The notes below the pieces were generated by a model, which did not search any database, had not been told where the DNA came from, and was given only the letters and a program-made list of their open reading frames with translations. From positions 186,001-250,000 of the forward strand of contig NZ_PVTL01000006.1 in the NCBI RefSeq assembly GCF_003003265.1: a DNA stretch of 64,000 nt, written 5' to 3'. Below are positions 35,699-45,320 of this stretch, piece after piece. The position numbers and the translations under genes were made by a program. How positions within the stretch are numbered: the first letter of the stretch is position 1; each line of letters begins with the position of its first letter. The DNA is from Glaciihabitans tibetensis. Its GTDB lineage: Bacteria; Actinomycetota; Actinomycetes; Actinomycetales; Microbacteriaceae.

Positions 35699-36745
35699 GT
35701 GACCGACGACTATCCCCGCCCCCTCGTGATCGCGCACCGCGGAGCGAGCGGCTATCGCCCCGAGCACAGCCGCGCCGCCTACGAACTCGCGCTGGAGATG
35801 GGAGCCGACGCGATCGAACCCGACATCGTCGCAAGTTCCGACGGAGTGCTGGTGCTCCGGCACGAGAACGAGATTTCCGACACCACCAATGTGGCTTTCC
35901 TGTCGGAGTTTGCTGGCCGGCGCACCACCAAGGTGATCGACGGCGTCGAGCGAACCGGGTGGTTCACTGAGGACTTCACCTGGGCCGAGTTGTCCACGCT
36001 GCGCACGGCCGAGCGACTTCCGAAGATCCGTCGCGGCAGCGCGACCTTCATCGGCGGCGGCGGCATCCTGCGCCTGCGCGACCTCCTGGAGATTCTCGAC
36101 GCCGCCGGACGCGCCGTCATCCTGGTGGCCGAGATCAAGCACGCAACCTATTTCGCGTCGATCGGCCTCCCGCTGGACGAGTTGTTCGCGGCCGAGATCG
36201 CCCACTGGGCGACCGCCGACAATCTCATCGTGGAGAGCTTCGAGCAGACCGTGCTGCAGCAGATCCGCGCGCGCGGCGTGGCCGGACGGCTGGTGTTCCT
36301 CATCGACGCCGAGGGCGGTCCCGCCGACCTTCTCGCTCAGGAGGCAGCGTCCGGCGTGCCCGCGCGCAGCTACGCCGATCACCTCACCAACGCTGGCCTC
36401 ACCGAGCTCGCCCACGTCGTCGATGGGGTGAGCCTGGCCAAATCATTGATCATGCGGCGGGATGCCTCGCGCCACGTCATCGGCATCACCGACGTCGTCG
36501 CTCGCGCGCACCTGGCCGGACTGATCGTGTTTGTCTGGACGCTTCGGGCGGAGAACACGTTTCTGCCGCGCAACCTGCGGATCGGAGTGCGCCCGAGTGG
36601 GTACGGGGACTGGCCCGCGGAGTTCGCGCTGATCCTCAGCAGCGGAGTCGACGGTGTGTTTGCCGACCAGCCCGACCTGGCGTTGCGCGCGCGGTGGGAC
36701 TTCCTCGCAGTGACGGAGGCGCCGCCTAGAATTGCTTCGCCATGA
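35699..36745 (+). CDS. Glycerophosphodiester phosphodiesterase family protein
   Basis: Hydrolyses glycerophosphodiesters to glycerol-3-phosphate and an alcohol. The 348-residue TIM-barrel protein has VIAHRGASGYRPEHSRAAYELALEMGADAIEPDIVASSDGVLVLRHE (catalytic His pair and metal Glu/Asp), VAEIKHATYF and VWTLRAENTFLPR with FADQPDLAL. No signal peptide is visible, so it acts in the cytoplasm; glycerol-3-phosphate produced could enter GlpD. GTG start, leaderless. Its TGA overlaps the pcrA ATG. Confidence 0.92.
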   Translation: MTDDYPRPLVIAHRGASGYRPEHSRAAYELALEMGADAIEPDIVASSDGVLVLRHENEISDTTNVAFLSEFAGRRTTKVIDGVERTGWFTEDFTWAELSTLRTAERLPKIRRGSATFIGGGGILRLRDLLEILDAAGRAVILVAEIKHATYFASIGLPLDELFAAEIAHWATADNLIVESFEQTVLQQIRARGVAGRLVFLIDAEGGPADLLAQEAASGVPARSYADHLTNAGLTELAHVVDGVSLAKSLIMRRDASRHVIGITDVVARAHLAGLIVFVWTLRAENTFLPRNLRIGVRPSGYGDWPAEFALILSSGVDGVFADQPDLALRARWDFLAVTEAPPRIASP

Positions 36746-39225
36746 CCTTTGTTCTTGATCCCCGCGACCCATCGACGCCACCACCCGGGGGCTCGTTTCA
36801 GGACGCGCTTCTCGAGGGCCTCAACCCGCAGCAGCGCCAGGCCGTGCTGTACCGCGGCCCCGCGCTGCTGATCATTGCCGGTGCCGGCTCGGGCAAGACC
36901 AGTGTGCTCACCCGACGCATCGCCGGACTGCTCGCCACCCGTGAGGCCTGGCCGAGCCAGATCCTCGCCATTACCTTCACCAATAAGGCCGCGGCAGAGA
37001 TGCGTGAGCGCGTGCAGCAGCTGGTGGGCCGACAGCAGGCCGAGGGCATGTGGATCTCCACCTTCCACTCCGCCTGCGTGCGCATTCTGCGCCGCGAGGC
37101 CGAGAACTTCGGGTTTACCAAGAGCTTCACTATCTACGACTCCGCCGACAGCAAAGCGCTGATCAAGCGCATCATCAAGGAACTCGAAGCCGACACCTTC
37201 GGCATCACGGTCTCCGGCGCGATGAACAAGATCTCCAAGCTCAAGAACGAACTCAGCGACGTCGAGTCCTATGCCCGCGGGGCGAACTTCAACGACCCGG
37301 GCGAGGTGATGTTCCTGCAGATCTTCCGGGAGTACACCAAGCGGTTGCAGTCGGCCAACGCATTTGACTTCGACGACCTCATCGGCCAGACCGTGTATCT
37401 GTTCCGCGCGTTCCCGCACGTCGCCGCGCTCTACCAGCGCCGGTTCCGGCACATCCTCGTCGATGAGTACCAGGACACCAACCACGCCCAGTACGCGCTC
37501 ATCCAGGAGCTCACCCGACCGGTGAACCAGGGCGACCTGCCGCTCGACCTGCAGGGCAAGGGACACCTCGATCCCGCATCCCTCACCGTCGTCGGCGACA
37601 GCGATCAGTCGATCTACGCGTTCCGCGGAGCGGACATCCGCAACATCGTCGAATTCGAACGCGACTTCCCTAACTCGACGACCATCCTGCTCGAACAGAA
37701 CTACCGGTCGACCCAGAACATCCTGGACGCGGCGAACTCGGTCATCTCGAACAACTTCGACCGCAAAGACAAAAAGCTGTTCACCACGATCGGGTCCGGC
37801 GAGAAGATCGTCGGGTTCACCGGCTACTCCGGCCACGACGAGGCGCAATTTGTCGCGGACGAGATCACCAAGCTGCATGACAGCGGGATGGCCTACAAAG
37901 AGATCGCCGTCTTCTACCGCACAAACGCTCAGACGCGTGCGCTGGAAGACATCTTCATCCGCTCGGCGCTGCCCTACCGGGTGCTCGGCGGCACCAAGTT
38001 CTACGAGCGCGCCGAGATCAAAGACGCCATGTCTTACCTGATCACCGTCGCAAACCCGCTCGATCCGATGGCGCTGCGACGCATCATGAACGTGCCGAAG
38101 CGCGGCATCGGGCCCGCCACCGAGGCGGCGCTGCAGAACTTCGCCGATAACAACCAGACGACGCTCCGCGACGCCATGCGAAACGCCCAGGCGCTCGGGC
38201 TCGGCCCCAAGGTCACCGGGGCGATTACCGGTCTCGCGCTGATCCTCGATGACGTGCAGGCCACCGTCGACGTGCCGGAGGGGGTCGCGCAGGCGAAGCC
38301 GTCCGACATCCTGAAGACGCTGCTGGATCGCACCGGATTTATTGAGGCACTGCGCGCGACGCGTGACCCGCAGGACGAGGCGCGGGCCGAGAACGTCGAA
38401 GAGCTGCTGTCGGTGACCAAGGAGTTCCAGAAGAACAATCCGGATGGCACCCTGCTCGACTTCCTGACCGAGGTTTCGCTCGTGGCGGCGGCAGATGATC
38501 TGGATGACACGTCCGGCACGGTTTCGCTGATGACCCTGCACACGGCCAAGGGGCTGGAGTACGAGGCGGTGTTCCTCACCGGCATCGAAGAAGACCTGCT
38601 GCCGCACCGCATGTCCGCGGGGGAGCCTGGGGGTCCCGCTGAGGAGCGACGCCTCTTCTATGTGGGCATCACCCGCGCACGCCAGCGGCTGTACCTGTCG
38701 CTCGCGATGACGCGCGCCCAGTTCGGTGAGGTCAACGTCGCGATGCCGAGCCGCTACCTGCAGGAGATTCCGCCGGAGCTCATCGACTGGAAGCAGTCGC
38801 CGGGCGACGCGACCAGCCGCAACGGAACCCAGCCCCGGGCCCTCAACGCGCGGCGCGGGGCGTTCGGTGCGGAGGGAAGCCTGGGCACCGGGGCATCCGG
38901 GTTCAACGGCGGTTTCGGCGGAGGGTTCACCGGTTCGGGCTCTGGGTACGAGAACGCGGGAGGGCCAAGCGCTACCGCCCTCGCGCGTGCCGCCCGCAAC
39001 GCCGCGAAGCCCAAGACCGAGTGGGCCAACAAGATCACCGGCACCGTGCGTGACAACGGTGATCTCACGCTCGCCGCGGGCGACCGCATCCGCCACGTCG
39101 ACTTCGGCGACGGACGCGTCAGCGCGGTCACCGGCGAGGGCACCAAGCGCGTCGCCGAGGTGCACTTCGACACCGCCGGACGCAAGCGGCTGCTCATCAA
39201 GGTCGCGCCGATCGAAAAGATCTAG
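36742..39225 (+). CDS. pcrA: ATP-dependent DNA helicase PcrA/UvrD
   Basis: Superfamily 1A 3'-5' helicase of 827 residues for repair and replication restart. Motifs in order: LNPQQRQAV (Q motif, about 29), GAGSGKT (about 50), FTNKAA, TFHSACVRILRR, VDEYQDTNHAQY, VVGDSDQSIYAFRGAD, LEQNYRS, SLMTLHTAKGLEYEAVFLTGIEE and YVGITRARQRL. A Gly-rich linker (about 715-735) precedes a C-terminal Tudor-like domain (HVDFGDGRVSAVTGEGTKRVAEVHF), known in PcrA for binding RNA polymerase. It overlaps the upstream gene by ATGA. Confidence 0.96.
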   Translation: MTFVLDPRDPSTPPPGGSFQDALLEGLNPQQRQAVLYRGPALLIIAGAGSGKTSVLTRRIAGLLATREAWPSQILAITFTNKAAAEMRERVQQLVGRQQAEGMWISTFHSACVRILRREAENFGFTKSFTIYDSADSKALIKRIIKELEADTFGITVSGAMNKISKLKNELSDVESYARGANFNDPGEVMFLQIFREYTKRLQSANAFDFDDLIGQTVYLFRAFPHVAALYQRRFRHILVDEYQDTNHAQYALIQELTRPVNQGDLPLDLQGKGHLDPASLTVVGDSDQSIYAFRGADIRNIVEFERDFPNSTTILLEQNYRSTQNILDAANSVISNNFDRKDKKLFTTIGSGEKIVGFTGYSGHDEAQFVADEITKLHDSGMAYKEIAVFYRTNAQTRALEDIFIRSALPYRVLGGTKFYERAEIKDAMSYLITVANPLDPMALRRIMNVPKRGIGPATEAALQNFADNNQTTLRDAMRNAQALGLGPKVTGAITGLALILDDVQATVDVPEGVAQAKPSDILKTLLDRTGFIEALRATRDPQDEARAENVEELLSVTKEFQKNNPDGTLLDFLTEVSLVAAADDLDDTSGTVSLMTLHTAKGLEYEAVFLTGIEEDLLPHRMSAGEPGGPAEERRLFYVGITRARQRLYLSLAMTRAQFGEVNVAMPSRYLQEIPPELIDWKQSPGDATSRNGTQPRALNARRGAFGAEGSLGTGASGFNGGFGGGFTGSGSGYENAGGPSATALARAARNAAKPKTEWANKITGTVRDNGDLTLAAGDRIRHVDFGDGRVSAVTGEGTKRVAEVHFDTAGRKRLLIKVAPIEKI

Positions 39226-39230
39226 CGCGC

Positions 39231-39425
39231 ATGGTGGCCCCGTCAGCTGCGGTGCCGCCGACGGCGCACCGGGCCAGTGTGCCGAGGGGCGGTGTGCCGG
39301 TTCCCACAGCGCGGCTGCGATTTAGACGGATGTCGGGAGCCGATCTTGACGCGATGGCGGCGCTGCTCGGCGACCCCGCCGTGATGGCGTTCTACCCGGC
39401 CCCGAAGACTCGCATGAAGCTCTAG
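39231..39425 (+). pseudogene. N-terminal remnant of a GNAT acetyltransferase
   Basis: A 64-codon frame ends VPTARLRFRRMSGADLDAMAALLGDPAVMAFYPAPKTRMKL and stops. LRFRRMS..DLDAMAALLGDPAVMAFYP is the usual first strand and helix of RimJ/RimL-type acetyltransferases, which then need about 130 more residues with the CoA-binding loop. These are absent; after the TAG there are 55 bases with duplicated TCACCGCACCT words (39427, 39464) and then the end of hmuV. I read it as a truncated gene, perhaps cut by the same repeat process. Confidence 0.7.
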
Positions 39426-39480
39426 ATCACCGCACCTGGCCAGCTCAGCCGCGCCGGCGCAGCTCACCGCACCTCGGCAG

Positions 39481-40299
39481 CTAACGCTGACGAGTGCGGG
39501 CCGGCACCACCAGGCGCCTGCCGGTGGCCGGGTGTTCGATCACGTCGATAGGGTGCCCGTAGACCTCGGTGAGGATCGCGGAAGTCATTACCTCAGCGGG
39601 AGGACCGGCGGCAGCGACGCGACCGTCGACGAGCATCACGATGTGGTCCGCGTGGGTCGCGGCTGCGTCGAGGTCGTGCAGCACGATCACCACGGCGCCT
39701 CCGGCAGCGGCGAGGGACCCGGCCAGCCCGAGCACCAGCTCCTGATGAGAGATGTCCAGCGACGCGGTCGGTTCGTCGAGCAACACCACCGGGGCGTCCT
39801 GCGCGAGCACCCGCGCGAGAGCCGCACGCGCCTGCTCCCCGCCGGAGAGGGTGGTCACGTCGCGATGGGCGAAGCGAGTGCTGTCGGTGTTGTCGAGGGC
39901 GCGGGTGACGACGGCCGTGGCATCCCGCCCATCATTTTTGTCCCAGGCACTCACACCCATCTCTACGACCTCGCGCACTGTGTAGGAGAACGCGACGGCG
40001 GACTGCTGCAGCATCACGCTGCGATTCCGGGCGAGTTCGGTGACGGAGTATTCGCCGAGGGGGCGTTGGTGCACGAGAACTGAGCCGGTCGTGGGACGGA
40101 TGTCGCCCGCGAGGACTCCGAGCAGCGTCGACTTGCCCGCGCCGTTCGGTCCGATGATCGCGGTGACCTGACCGGCAGCGACCGCGAGGGTGACCTGGGA
40201 CAACAGGGCCTGGCCGCGCACGGTGAAGGACAGGTCGCGGCCTTCGAGCGCGATCGTGGTGGTCGAGGTCACGGTGGGCTGCTGCGTGGCATCGATCAT
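39481..40299 (-). CDS. hmuV: Haem ABC transporter ATP-binding protein
   Basis: The 272-residue ATPase of a FecCD-type importer: GRDLSFTVRGQALL, Walker A GPNGAGKSTLLG (about residues 50-61), LQQSAVAFSYTVREVVEMG, LSGGEQARAALARVL, PVVLLDEPTASLD and IVLHDLDAAATHAD. It matches HmuV. ATG at 40299 overlaps the stop of the permease by ATGA. Last gene of the htaA-hmuTUV operon. It drives import of haem bound by HmuT. Confidence 0.93.
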   Translation of the reverse strand: MIDATQQPTVTSTTTIALEGRDLSFTVRGQALLSQVTLAVAAGQVTAIIGPNGAGKSTLLGVLAGDIRPTTGSVLVHQRPLGEYSVTELARNRSVMLQQSAVAFSYTVREVVEMGVSAWDKNDGRDATAVVTRALDNTDSTRFAHRDVTTLSGGEQARAALARVLAQDAPVVLLDEPTASLDISHQELVLGLAGSLAAAGGAVVIVLHDLDAAATHADHIVMLVDGRVAAAGPPAEVMTSAILTEVYGHPIDVIEHPATGRRLVVPARTRQR

Positions 40300-41489
40300 G
40301 GCATCCCCGTTCCGCCGCGGAGAGAGCGGCGCATCAGCACAAAGAAGACGGGCCCGCCGACGAGCGCGGTGAACATGCCGATGGGCAGGTCGGCGAAGGG
40401 CACCAGCGTGCGGGAGAGCATATCGGCAAGGCTGATCAGCAGTGCCCCGCCGAGAGCACTGGCGGGAACCAGCAGGCGGTGAGAGGGTCCGACCAGCAAC
40501 CGCAGCAGGTGGGGAATGATCAGGCCGACGAACGCGATGATGCCCGCGTACGCGACGGCGGCGGAGGTCAGGATCGCGACACACACGATCGAGACCACGC
40601 GGAGCCGTTCGACGTTGACGCCGAGGTGGCGGGCCTGGCGCTCGCCGAGGGCGAGCAGGTCGAGCTTGCCGGCGGAGATCAGGGCGCCGACCCCGCCCAG
40701 GAGCAGGAACGGCGCGGTCGTCGCTACTGATATCCAGGAGGCTCCGTTCAACGAACCGAGCTGCCAGAACACGATCTGCTCGCGGCTGGCGGTGTCGGCG
40801 AGGAACACGCACAGGGCAATGAGGGCGCTCGCGACCGCGTTGACCGCGATGCCGGTGAGCACGAGCGTCAGGATCTGGGTGCGGCCCGTCGACCGGGACA
40901 GGAAGTACACGGCGAAGGTGGTGATGAGGCCGAAAACGAAGGCGGCCACCGGAACAGTCGCCGCCCCGGCCCAGTCGAGCCCGAAGACGATGGCGGCGCA
41001 GGCACCCACGGCACAGCCGGCAGACACTCCGATGACACCGGGCTCGGCGAGGGGGTTTCCGAACATGCCCTGCATCATCGTCCCGGCGATGCCGAGTGCG
41101 GCGCCCACGATCAGGCCGAGTGCGATGCGTGGGAACCGGACGTTCCAGAGGGCGCCGTCCGCAAATTGTGCGGCGGCGTCGACCGGCACCAGCCCGAGGC
41201 GTCGTCCGATGGATGCCACGATGTCAGCCACCGCGAGGGGGAACTGGCCCACCATGGCAGAGCCGATGACCGTTGCCGCGAGCATCACGACGAGCACGGC
41301 GACCGTGAGGGTGAACCGGCGCTGGCGCTGGCGCTGGCGCGTGGTTCGGGGAGGAGCGGCGGTGCGAGGTCGGGCGGTGCGCGGCGCGGTGGTGTGAGCG
41401 CGGGTGGTGCGCGGCCCGGGGGTGTGTGCGCCGGTGGTGCGCGGAGGTGTGGTGGTCGGAGTGGGGGTGGTCGGAGTTGGGGTGGTCAT
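40296..41489 (-). CDS. hmuU: Haem ABC transporter permease (FecCD family)
   Basis: A 397-residue permease with about nine or ten helices; PRIALGLIVGAALGIAGTMMQGMFGNPLAEPGVIGVSAG, RTQILTLVLTGIAVNAVASALI and AYAGIIAFVGLIIPHLLRLLVGPSHRLLVPASALGGALLI are FecCD signatures. The first about 57 residues are an unusual Thr/Pro/Arg-rich cytoplasmic tail, made of short repeats and ending in RQRQRQRR. The ATG overlaps the hmuT stop (ATGA). A shorter start is not evident. Confidence 0.92.
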   Translation of the reverse strand: MTTPTPTTPTPTTTPPRTTGAHTPGPRTTRAHTTAPRTARPRTAAPPRTTRQRQRQRRFTLTVAVLVVMLAATVIGSAMVGQFPLAVADIVASIGRRLGLVPVDAAAQFADGALWNVRFPRIALGLIVGAALGIAGTMMQGMFGNPLAEPGVIGVSAGCAVGACAAIVFGLDWAGAATVPVAAFVFGLITTFAVYFLSRSTGRTQILTLVLTGIAVNAVASALIALCVFLADTASREQIVFWQLGSLNGASWISVATTAPFLLLGGVGALISAGKLDLLALGERQARHLGVNVERLRVVSIVCVAILTSAAVAYAGIIAFVGLIIPHLLRLLVGPSHRLLVPASALGGALLISLADMLSRTLVPFADLPIGMFTALVGGPVFFVLMRRSLRGGTGMP

Positions 41490-42607
41490 GGGCGCAGCTC
41501 CGACGGGGCGTAGACGGCCGCGGACAGGGAGTGCAGGACCGCGCCGGTGGATGGCCCGAACGACAGGACTTGCCCGTCGTTCATGTCGACGACGCGGCGG
41601 TTCTGTCCGGCGATCGTGTCGCTCACGCCGGGCCGCCCGAGGAGGCCCTCGAGTCCGCCGGTGGACTCGAGCCCGCTGCTCATCACGAGGATGAGTTCCG
41701 GATTGAGGGCAAGCAACGCTTCACTGTTCGCGGGTTTGGTGCCCGAAATTCCGGCAGCGGTCGCGACGTCGTTTCCCCCGATCGAGGTGATCAGGTCGTC
41801 CGCGCCGGATCCTTCCCCGAGGATAAAGAACACCGATCCGTTGCCGCGCACGTACAGGAACGCGATACGTAGCGGATCGATGCCAGCCGTCATCGCCGCG
41901 ATCTCATCCTGCGCGTCGGCGATGCCCTGGACGGATCGGGCGGCGAGCTCTTCGCCGGCCTTCGCCACCCCGAGGGCGTCGGCGACGGCATGAATCTGCT
42001 CGGCGACCGAATCCATCGTGCGGGTGGAGGCGAAAAAAACCACCGCCACACCCGAGGCGCGCAATTGGTCCTGAACCTCGCGTGGGCCAATACTCGTGTC
42101 CGTCAGAACGATGGTCGGCTCGAGCGCGAGAACCGCTTCGCCGTTGAGCTGGTGGCCGTCCTGGGTAACGACCGGAAGGTCGGCCAACTCCGGGGAGGTG
42201 TTGGTCGAGCCGCGGCCGACGAGGTTGTCCCCGAGCCCCAAGCCGACAACGGTATCGGCGAGGGTGCCGTACAGGTCAAGGGCGATGATCCGCGATGCGT
42301 CCGTGATCGTCACCGCTGTGCCGGTTTCATCGGTCACCGTGACCGGCAGGCTCGGAATCACCTCGGACTCGATGGGTGCCACAGCTGAAACCGCCGCGGC
42401 GGTGGATGATCCGAGAAGGGTTCTTGGGTCGGCGAGCGGTGCTGCTGTGGAAGAGGTGGGTGGCGAAGCCGTCGGGGTCGCGGGCGACGGAACAACGGTG
42501 GAGGCCGCCGGGGCCTCCACCGTTGTGCACGCCGCGAGAGAGCCGACGGTCAGGGCGGCGACTGCTATTAGGAGCAATCGCCGGCGGACACGCGTCGACA
42601 CTGGCAC
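41486..42607 (-). CDS. hmuT: Haem-binding lipoprotein, ABC transporter receptor
   Basis: Extracellular receptor of 373 residues: signal segment RRRLLLIAVAALTVGSLAAC with lipid Cys at about residue 27, a Pro/Thr/Ser/Ala linker, then a type III (helical-backbone) periplasmic-binding fold: ASRIIALDLYGTLADTVVGLGLGDNLVGRGSTN, TIVLTDTSIGP, FLYVRGNGSVFFILGEGSGADDLITSIGG and ALNPELILVMSSGLESTGG. The His ligand of classical HmuT was not located with certainty. GTG at 42607 was chosen, two bases after the htaA-like gene; GTG 42601 is an alternative. Confidence 0.9.
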   Translation of the reverse strand: MPVSTRVRRRLLLIAVAALTVGSLAACTTVEAPAASTVVPSPATPTASPPTSSTAAPLADPRTLLGSSTAAAVSAVAPIESEVIPSLPVTVTDETGTAVTITDASRIIALDLYGTLADTVVGLGLGDNLVGRGSTNTSPELADLPVVTQDGHQLNGEAVLALEPTIVLTDTSIGPREVQDQLRASGVAVVFFASTRTMDSVAEQIHAVADALGVAKAGEELAARSVQGIADAQDEIAAMTAGIDPLRIAFLYVRGNGSVFFILGEGSGADDLITSIGGNDVATAAGISGTKPANSEALLALNPELILVMSSGLESTGGLEGLLGRPGVSDTIAGQNRRVVDMNDGQVLSFGPSTGAVLHSLSAAVYAPSELRP

Positions 42608-42609
42608 GA

Positions 42610-45216
42610 CTAGATCGTCGAACCTTCTGCAGAGCGGGTGGCGCGGCGCCGACGAGCAAACGAGATGCCGCCGAAACCGGTCATCACCAGCAGGGCGGCG
42701 AGGACGATGCCGCCGGCGAGGGTGTCGGTGCCGGTCTGCGCGAGCGACGAGGACGTAGAGGCCGTGCACGGCACGGTCGCGCCGAGCGGCGCGGTCAGGC
42801 TGATCGGCGCGAGTGCCGCACCCGCGTCGTAGAAGTCACCGAAGGCGGTCGCTCCGGCGGACGTGAGGGTGGTGCCCGCACCATTCAGGCTGAGTCGTGA
42901 GCCCGTAATGCTGACGCTGCCCGCGGCAACATTCGCGAAGGCGACGTTGGACTGCGTGGTGCGCGTTCCATCGAGAGCGAGGCTGTCGAAGGAGGCGGTC
43001 AGTGTCGCGGCCGACCCGGAGAAGCGGACCTTCACGTTCGTGATGGTGATGTCCAGCGCGCCGTCGTGGCCGGTGAAGTGCACCGTTCCGGGGAACGAGA
43101 TCGTGCCACGGGTCGTCTCGGTGTTGACGCTTCCGCTGCCGTTCGACCACACGAACCGTCCGTTGGAGTCTCCTACCGAGCTGAGATCCCAGGTGCCGTT
43201 GGCGATGCCGCCCGTGATGTAGGTGCGGAACGAGTCCTTGATGGCCCAGTTGAGGGTCGCGCCGGACACGGATCGTGCGACGCAGCTTTCCGCGGCCGCG
43301 GGGGTGCTGTCCACCGGGCTCACCGAGGGAGCGATCTCGGACGGAGCGGCGATCACTACGGGATCCGTGTTGATCGGGGTGCCAATGGCCGGCGCCTGCG
43401 CGCTGGTGACGTCGAGCTGGTAGACGAAGTTCAGGATCGCGTTCTGCGTGCGGTCCGTCACACCCAGGCCGTGCGCCTTCGAGGTATAAATCGCCCAGGT
43501 TGAGTCGACTGCGCCGGCGGGTGCAAGCGCTCGCGCGACTGCTGCAGCCGCGCTGGCGGGCACGGTGAGCTCGACACTGAAGGTGCCGTCAGCGTTCATC
43601 GGTGCGGTGCGACCGGCGCCGGTCGACGCCACCGTGTTGCCCACCGCGACGTGCACGGCCTCCATGCCGGGGAACCCAGCGTTCGCGGTGTAGAGGTCGC
43701 TGAATCCGCGGGGTGCGAGCGCGAGGTAGATTCCGGGGCTGGTCGCGGAGAATCCACTACCGGTGACGGTGACGGTGCCGCCCGCAACCGAGGTGGCGGA
43801 GTATCCAAGCTTGATCGAGCCAGCGGTGTCCGTGACCGGCACAGTTACGCCGGGTTCGATGGGGATCGGAGGTGTCACCACGGGAGGGGTAACGACGGGA
43901 GGGGTAACCACGGGCGGCTCGACCACTACTGGTGCGTCGTAGGTGACGTCGGTGATCGTCGCCTGGGTGGGGTCATCGTTGCGGTGTGCTTTGCCGGTGT
44001 AGATGGCGTAGTTGGTTCCGGTGTCGGCGGGCAGGGTGATGGTGGTGGTGAAGGTTCCATCAGCGTTCAGGGTCGCACTCGCCCCGCGCGTTCCCTCAAG
44101 AGCGATCCACTTTGTCTGGTTCGAGATATAGCTGGGGGAGGCCGCCGCGGCAAGGAAGTCGGCTTGGCCCGCTGCAGCTACTCCCAGGAAGATACCGTTG
44201 CCGGTGGGCGAGAAGCCGGTTCCGGTGACGGTGACTGTTCCGCCGAGGGCGGGGACCGTGGCAACCGAGACGGTCGGGGTGACCGCGGGCGGGGTCACGA
44301 CGGGCGGGGTGACGACGGGCGGGGTGCTGTACGTCACGGGGGTGACGGTGGCCTGGGTGGGGTCTTCGCCGCGGTGAGCTTTGCCGGTGTAGATGGCATA
44401 GCTGGTTCCGGTGTCGGCGGGGAAGGTGATGGTGACGCTGAACGTTCCGTCGGCTGCGAGGGTGTCGGTGGCGCCGGGAATTCCGGGGGCGATCCATCTG
44501 GTGCTGAGTTTGTCCGGGGAAGCATTTGCGGCGGTGAGGTTTGCGAATCCGGCGGGTGCTGCGACGAGGTAGATGCCGTTGCCGGTGGGGGAGAAGTCTC
44601 GTCCGGTGATGGTGACGGCTCCGCCGGTGTCCGGCACGGTGCCAACGGAGACGGTCGGGGTGACGACGGGCGGGGTGACGACGGGTGGTGTGACAACGGG
44701 TGGTGTGACCACTGGCGGGGTAACGACGGGTGGCTCGACCACGGGGGGTTCGACAACGACGGGTGCGGTGTACGCGAGGGGAGTAATCGTGGCCTGCGTG
44801 GTGTCGCCGAAGCCTCCGTGCGCCTTAGCGGTGTACACCGCCCATTTCTTCGCACCGTCATCGGCGGGAAGGGTGAGGGTCACGGTGAACGCGCCAGAAC
44901 TGTCCATGGGCGCCCGGGTGGGGGTGGTCGCATTGCCGCGGTTCACCCACATCGAGGTGTCGGCGCTGATGCCCGCGGCGTAGAAGTCGGAGAAGCCCTG
45001 CGCTGCTGCGCCGAGGTAGATGCCGACCGAATTTGGGTCGAAGCCTGTTCCGGTGACGGTCACCTCACCACCGCCGTCCGGGATCGCGGTCACGGTGATC
45101 GTGGGGGTCTCCGCCGCGGTGGCAGCGGTTGTGCCGACGGCGAGCATTCCGATCGACAGCAGCGCGGCAAGCGAGACCGCGACGGCCTTTGTCAGAAGAG
45201 AATGCCTCGGGGGCAT
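42610..45216 (-). CDS. Surface-anchored HtaA-domain haem-binding protein with four repeat modules
   Basis: The 868-residue protein has a signal peptide (cut near ATAA-ETP, residue 35), four modules of about 110-135 residues (37-149, 187-296, 315-427, 466-600) each with a TVTGTGF-type strand and an A-IYT-KAH motif, joined by PPVVTPPVV linkers. An HtaA domain follows (about 649-812: LNWAIKDSFRTYITGG with candidate haem ligand Tyr666, and FTGHDGAL with His717). The end is a sortase signal: LAQTG (825-829), helix and RRRR. In corynebacteria such proteins pass haem to HmuT. I chose ATG 45216; ATG 45285 is possible (891 residues). Confidence 0.88.
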   Translation of the reverse strand: MPPRHSLLTKAVAVSLAALLSIGMLAVGTTAATAAETPTITVTAIPDGGGEVTVTGTGFDPNSVGIYLGAAAQGFSDFYAAGISADTSMWVNRGNATTPTRAPMDSSGAFTVTLTLPADDGAKKWAVYTAKAHGGFGDTTQATITPLAYTAPVVVEPPVVEPPVVTPPVVTPPVVTPPVVTPPVVTPTVSVGTVPDTGGAVTITGRDFSPTGNGIYLVAAPAGFANLTAANASPDKLSTRWIAPGIPGATDTLAADGTFSVTITFPADTGTSYAIYTGKAHRGEDPTQATVTPVTYSTPPVVTPPVVTPPAVTPTVSVATVPALGGTVTVTGTGFSPTGNGIFLGVAAAGQADFLAAAASPSYISNQTKWIALEGTRGASATLNADGTFTTTITLPADTGTNYAIYTGKAHRNDDPTQATITDVTYDAPVVVEPPVVTPPVVTPPVVTPPIPIEPGVTVPVTDTAGSIKLGYSATSVAGGTVTVTGSGFSATSPGIYLALAPRGFSDLYTANAGFPGMEAVHVAVGNTVASTGAGRTAPMNADGTFSVELTVPASAAAAVARALAPAGAVDSTWAIYTSKAHGLGVTDRTQNAILNFVYQLDVTSAQAPAIGTPINTDPVVIAAPSEIAPSVSPVDSTPAAAESCVARSVSGATLNWAIKDSFRTYITGGIANGTWDLSSVGDSNGRFVWSNGSGSVNTETTRGTISFPGTVHFTGHDGALDITITNVKVRFSGSAATLTASFDSLALDGTRTTQSNVAFANVAAGSVSITGSRLSLNGAGTTLTSAGATAFGDFYDAGAALAPISLTAPLGATVPCTASTSSSLAQTGTDTLAGGIVLAALLVMTGFGGISFARRRRATRSAEGSTI

Positions 45217-45300
45217 AGATTCGGTGAAGGTGGGCAACTGGTTGTATCCCTGCTGTGAAAAGGGGGCGGCGATGGGATGCTCCATCGGGGGCTGGCCTAA

Positions 45301-45319
45301 TTAGGTAAGGCTTGCCTTA
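45301..45319. promoter_or_regulatory. DtxR/IdeR-type iron box 1
   Basis: TTAGGTAAGGCTTGCCTTA agrees with the DtxR consensus TTAGGTTAGGCTAACCTAA at 15 of 19 positions. It lies between the divergent htaA-like and hmuO genes and implies repression when iron is sufficient. Confidence 0.75.
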
Positions 45320-45320
45320 A

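Noticed and set aside
36379-39165. Minus-strand frame of 928 codons opposite pcrA
   Set aside because: Despite its length it has no family signatures and mirrors the pcrA codon pattern.
43651-45258. Gly/Asp-rich plus-strand frame of 535 codons opposite the htaA-like gene
   Set aside because: GDDGRGDDG-type repeats are the complement of the PPVVTP linker codons; the minus-strand gene has signal peptide, HtaA domain and sortase motif.
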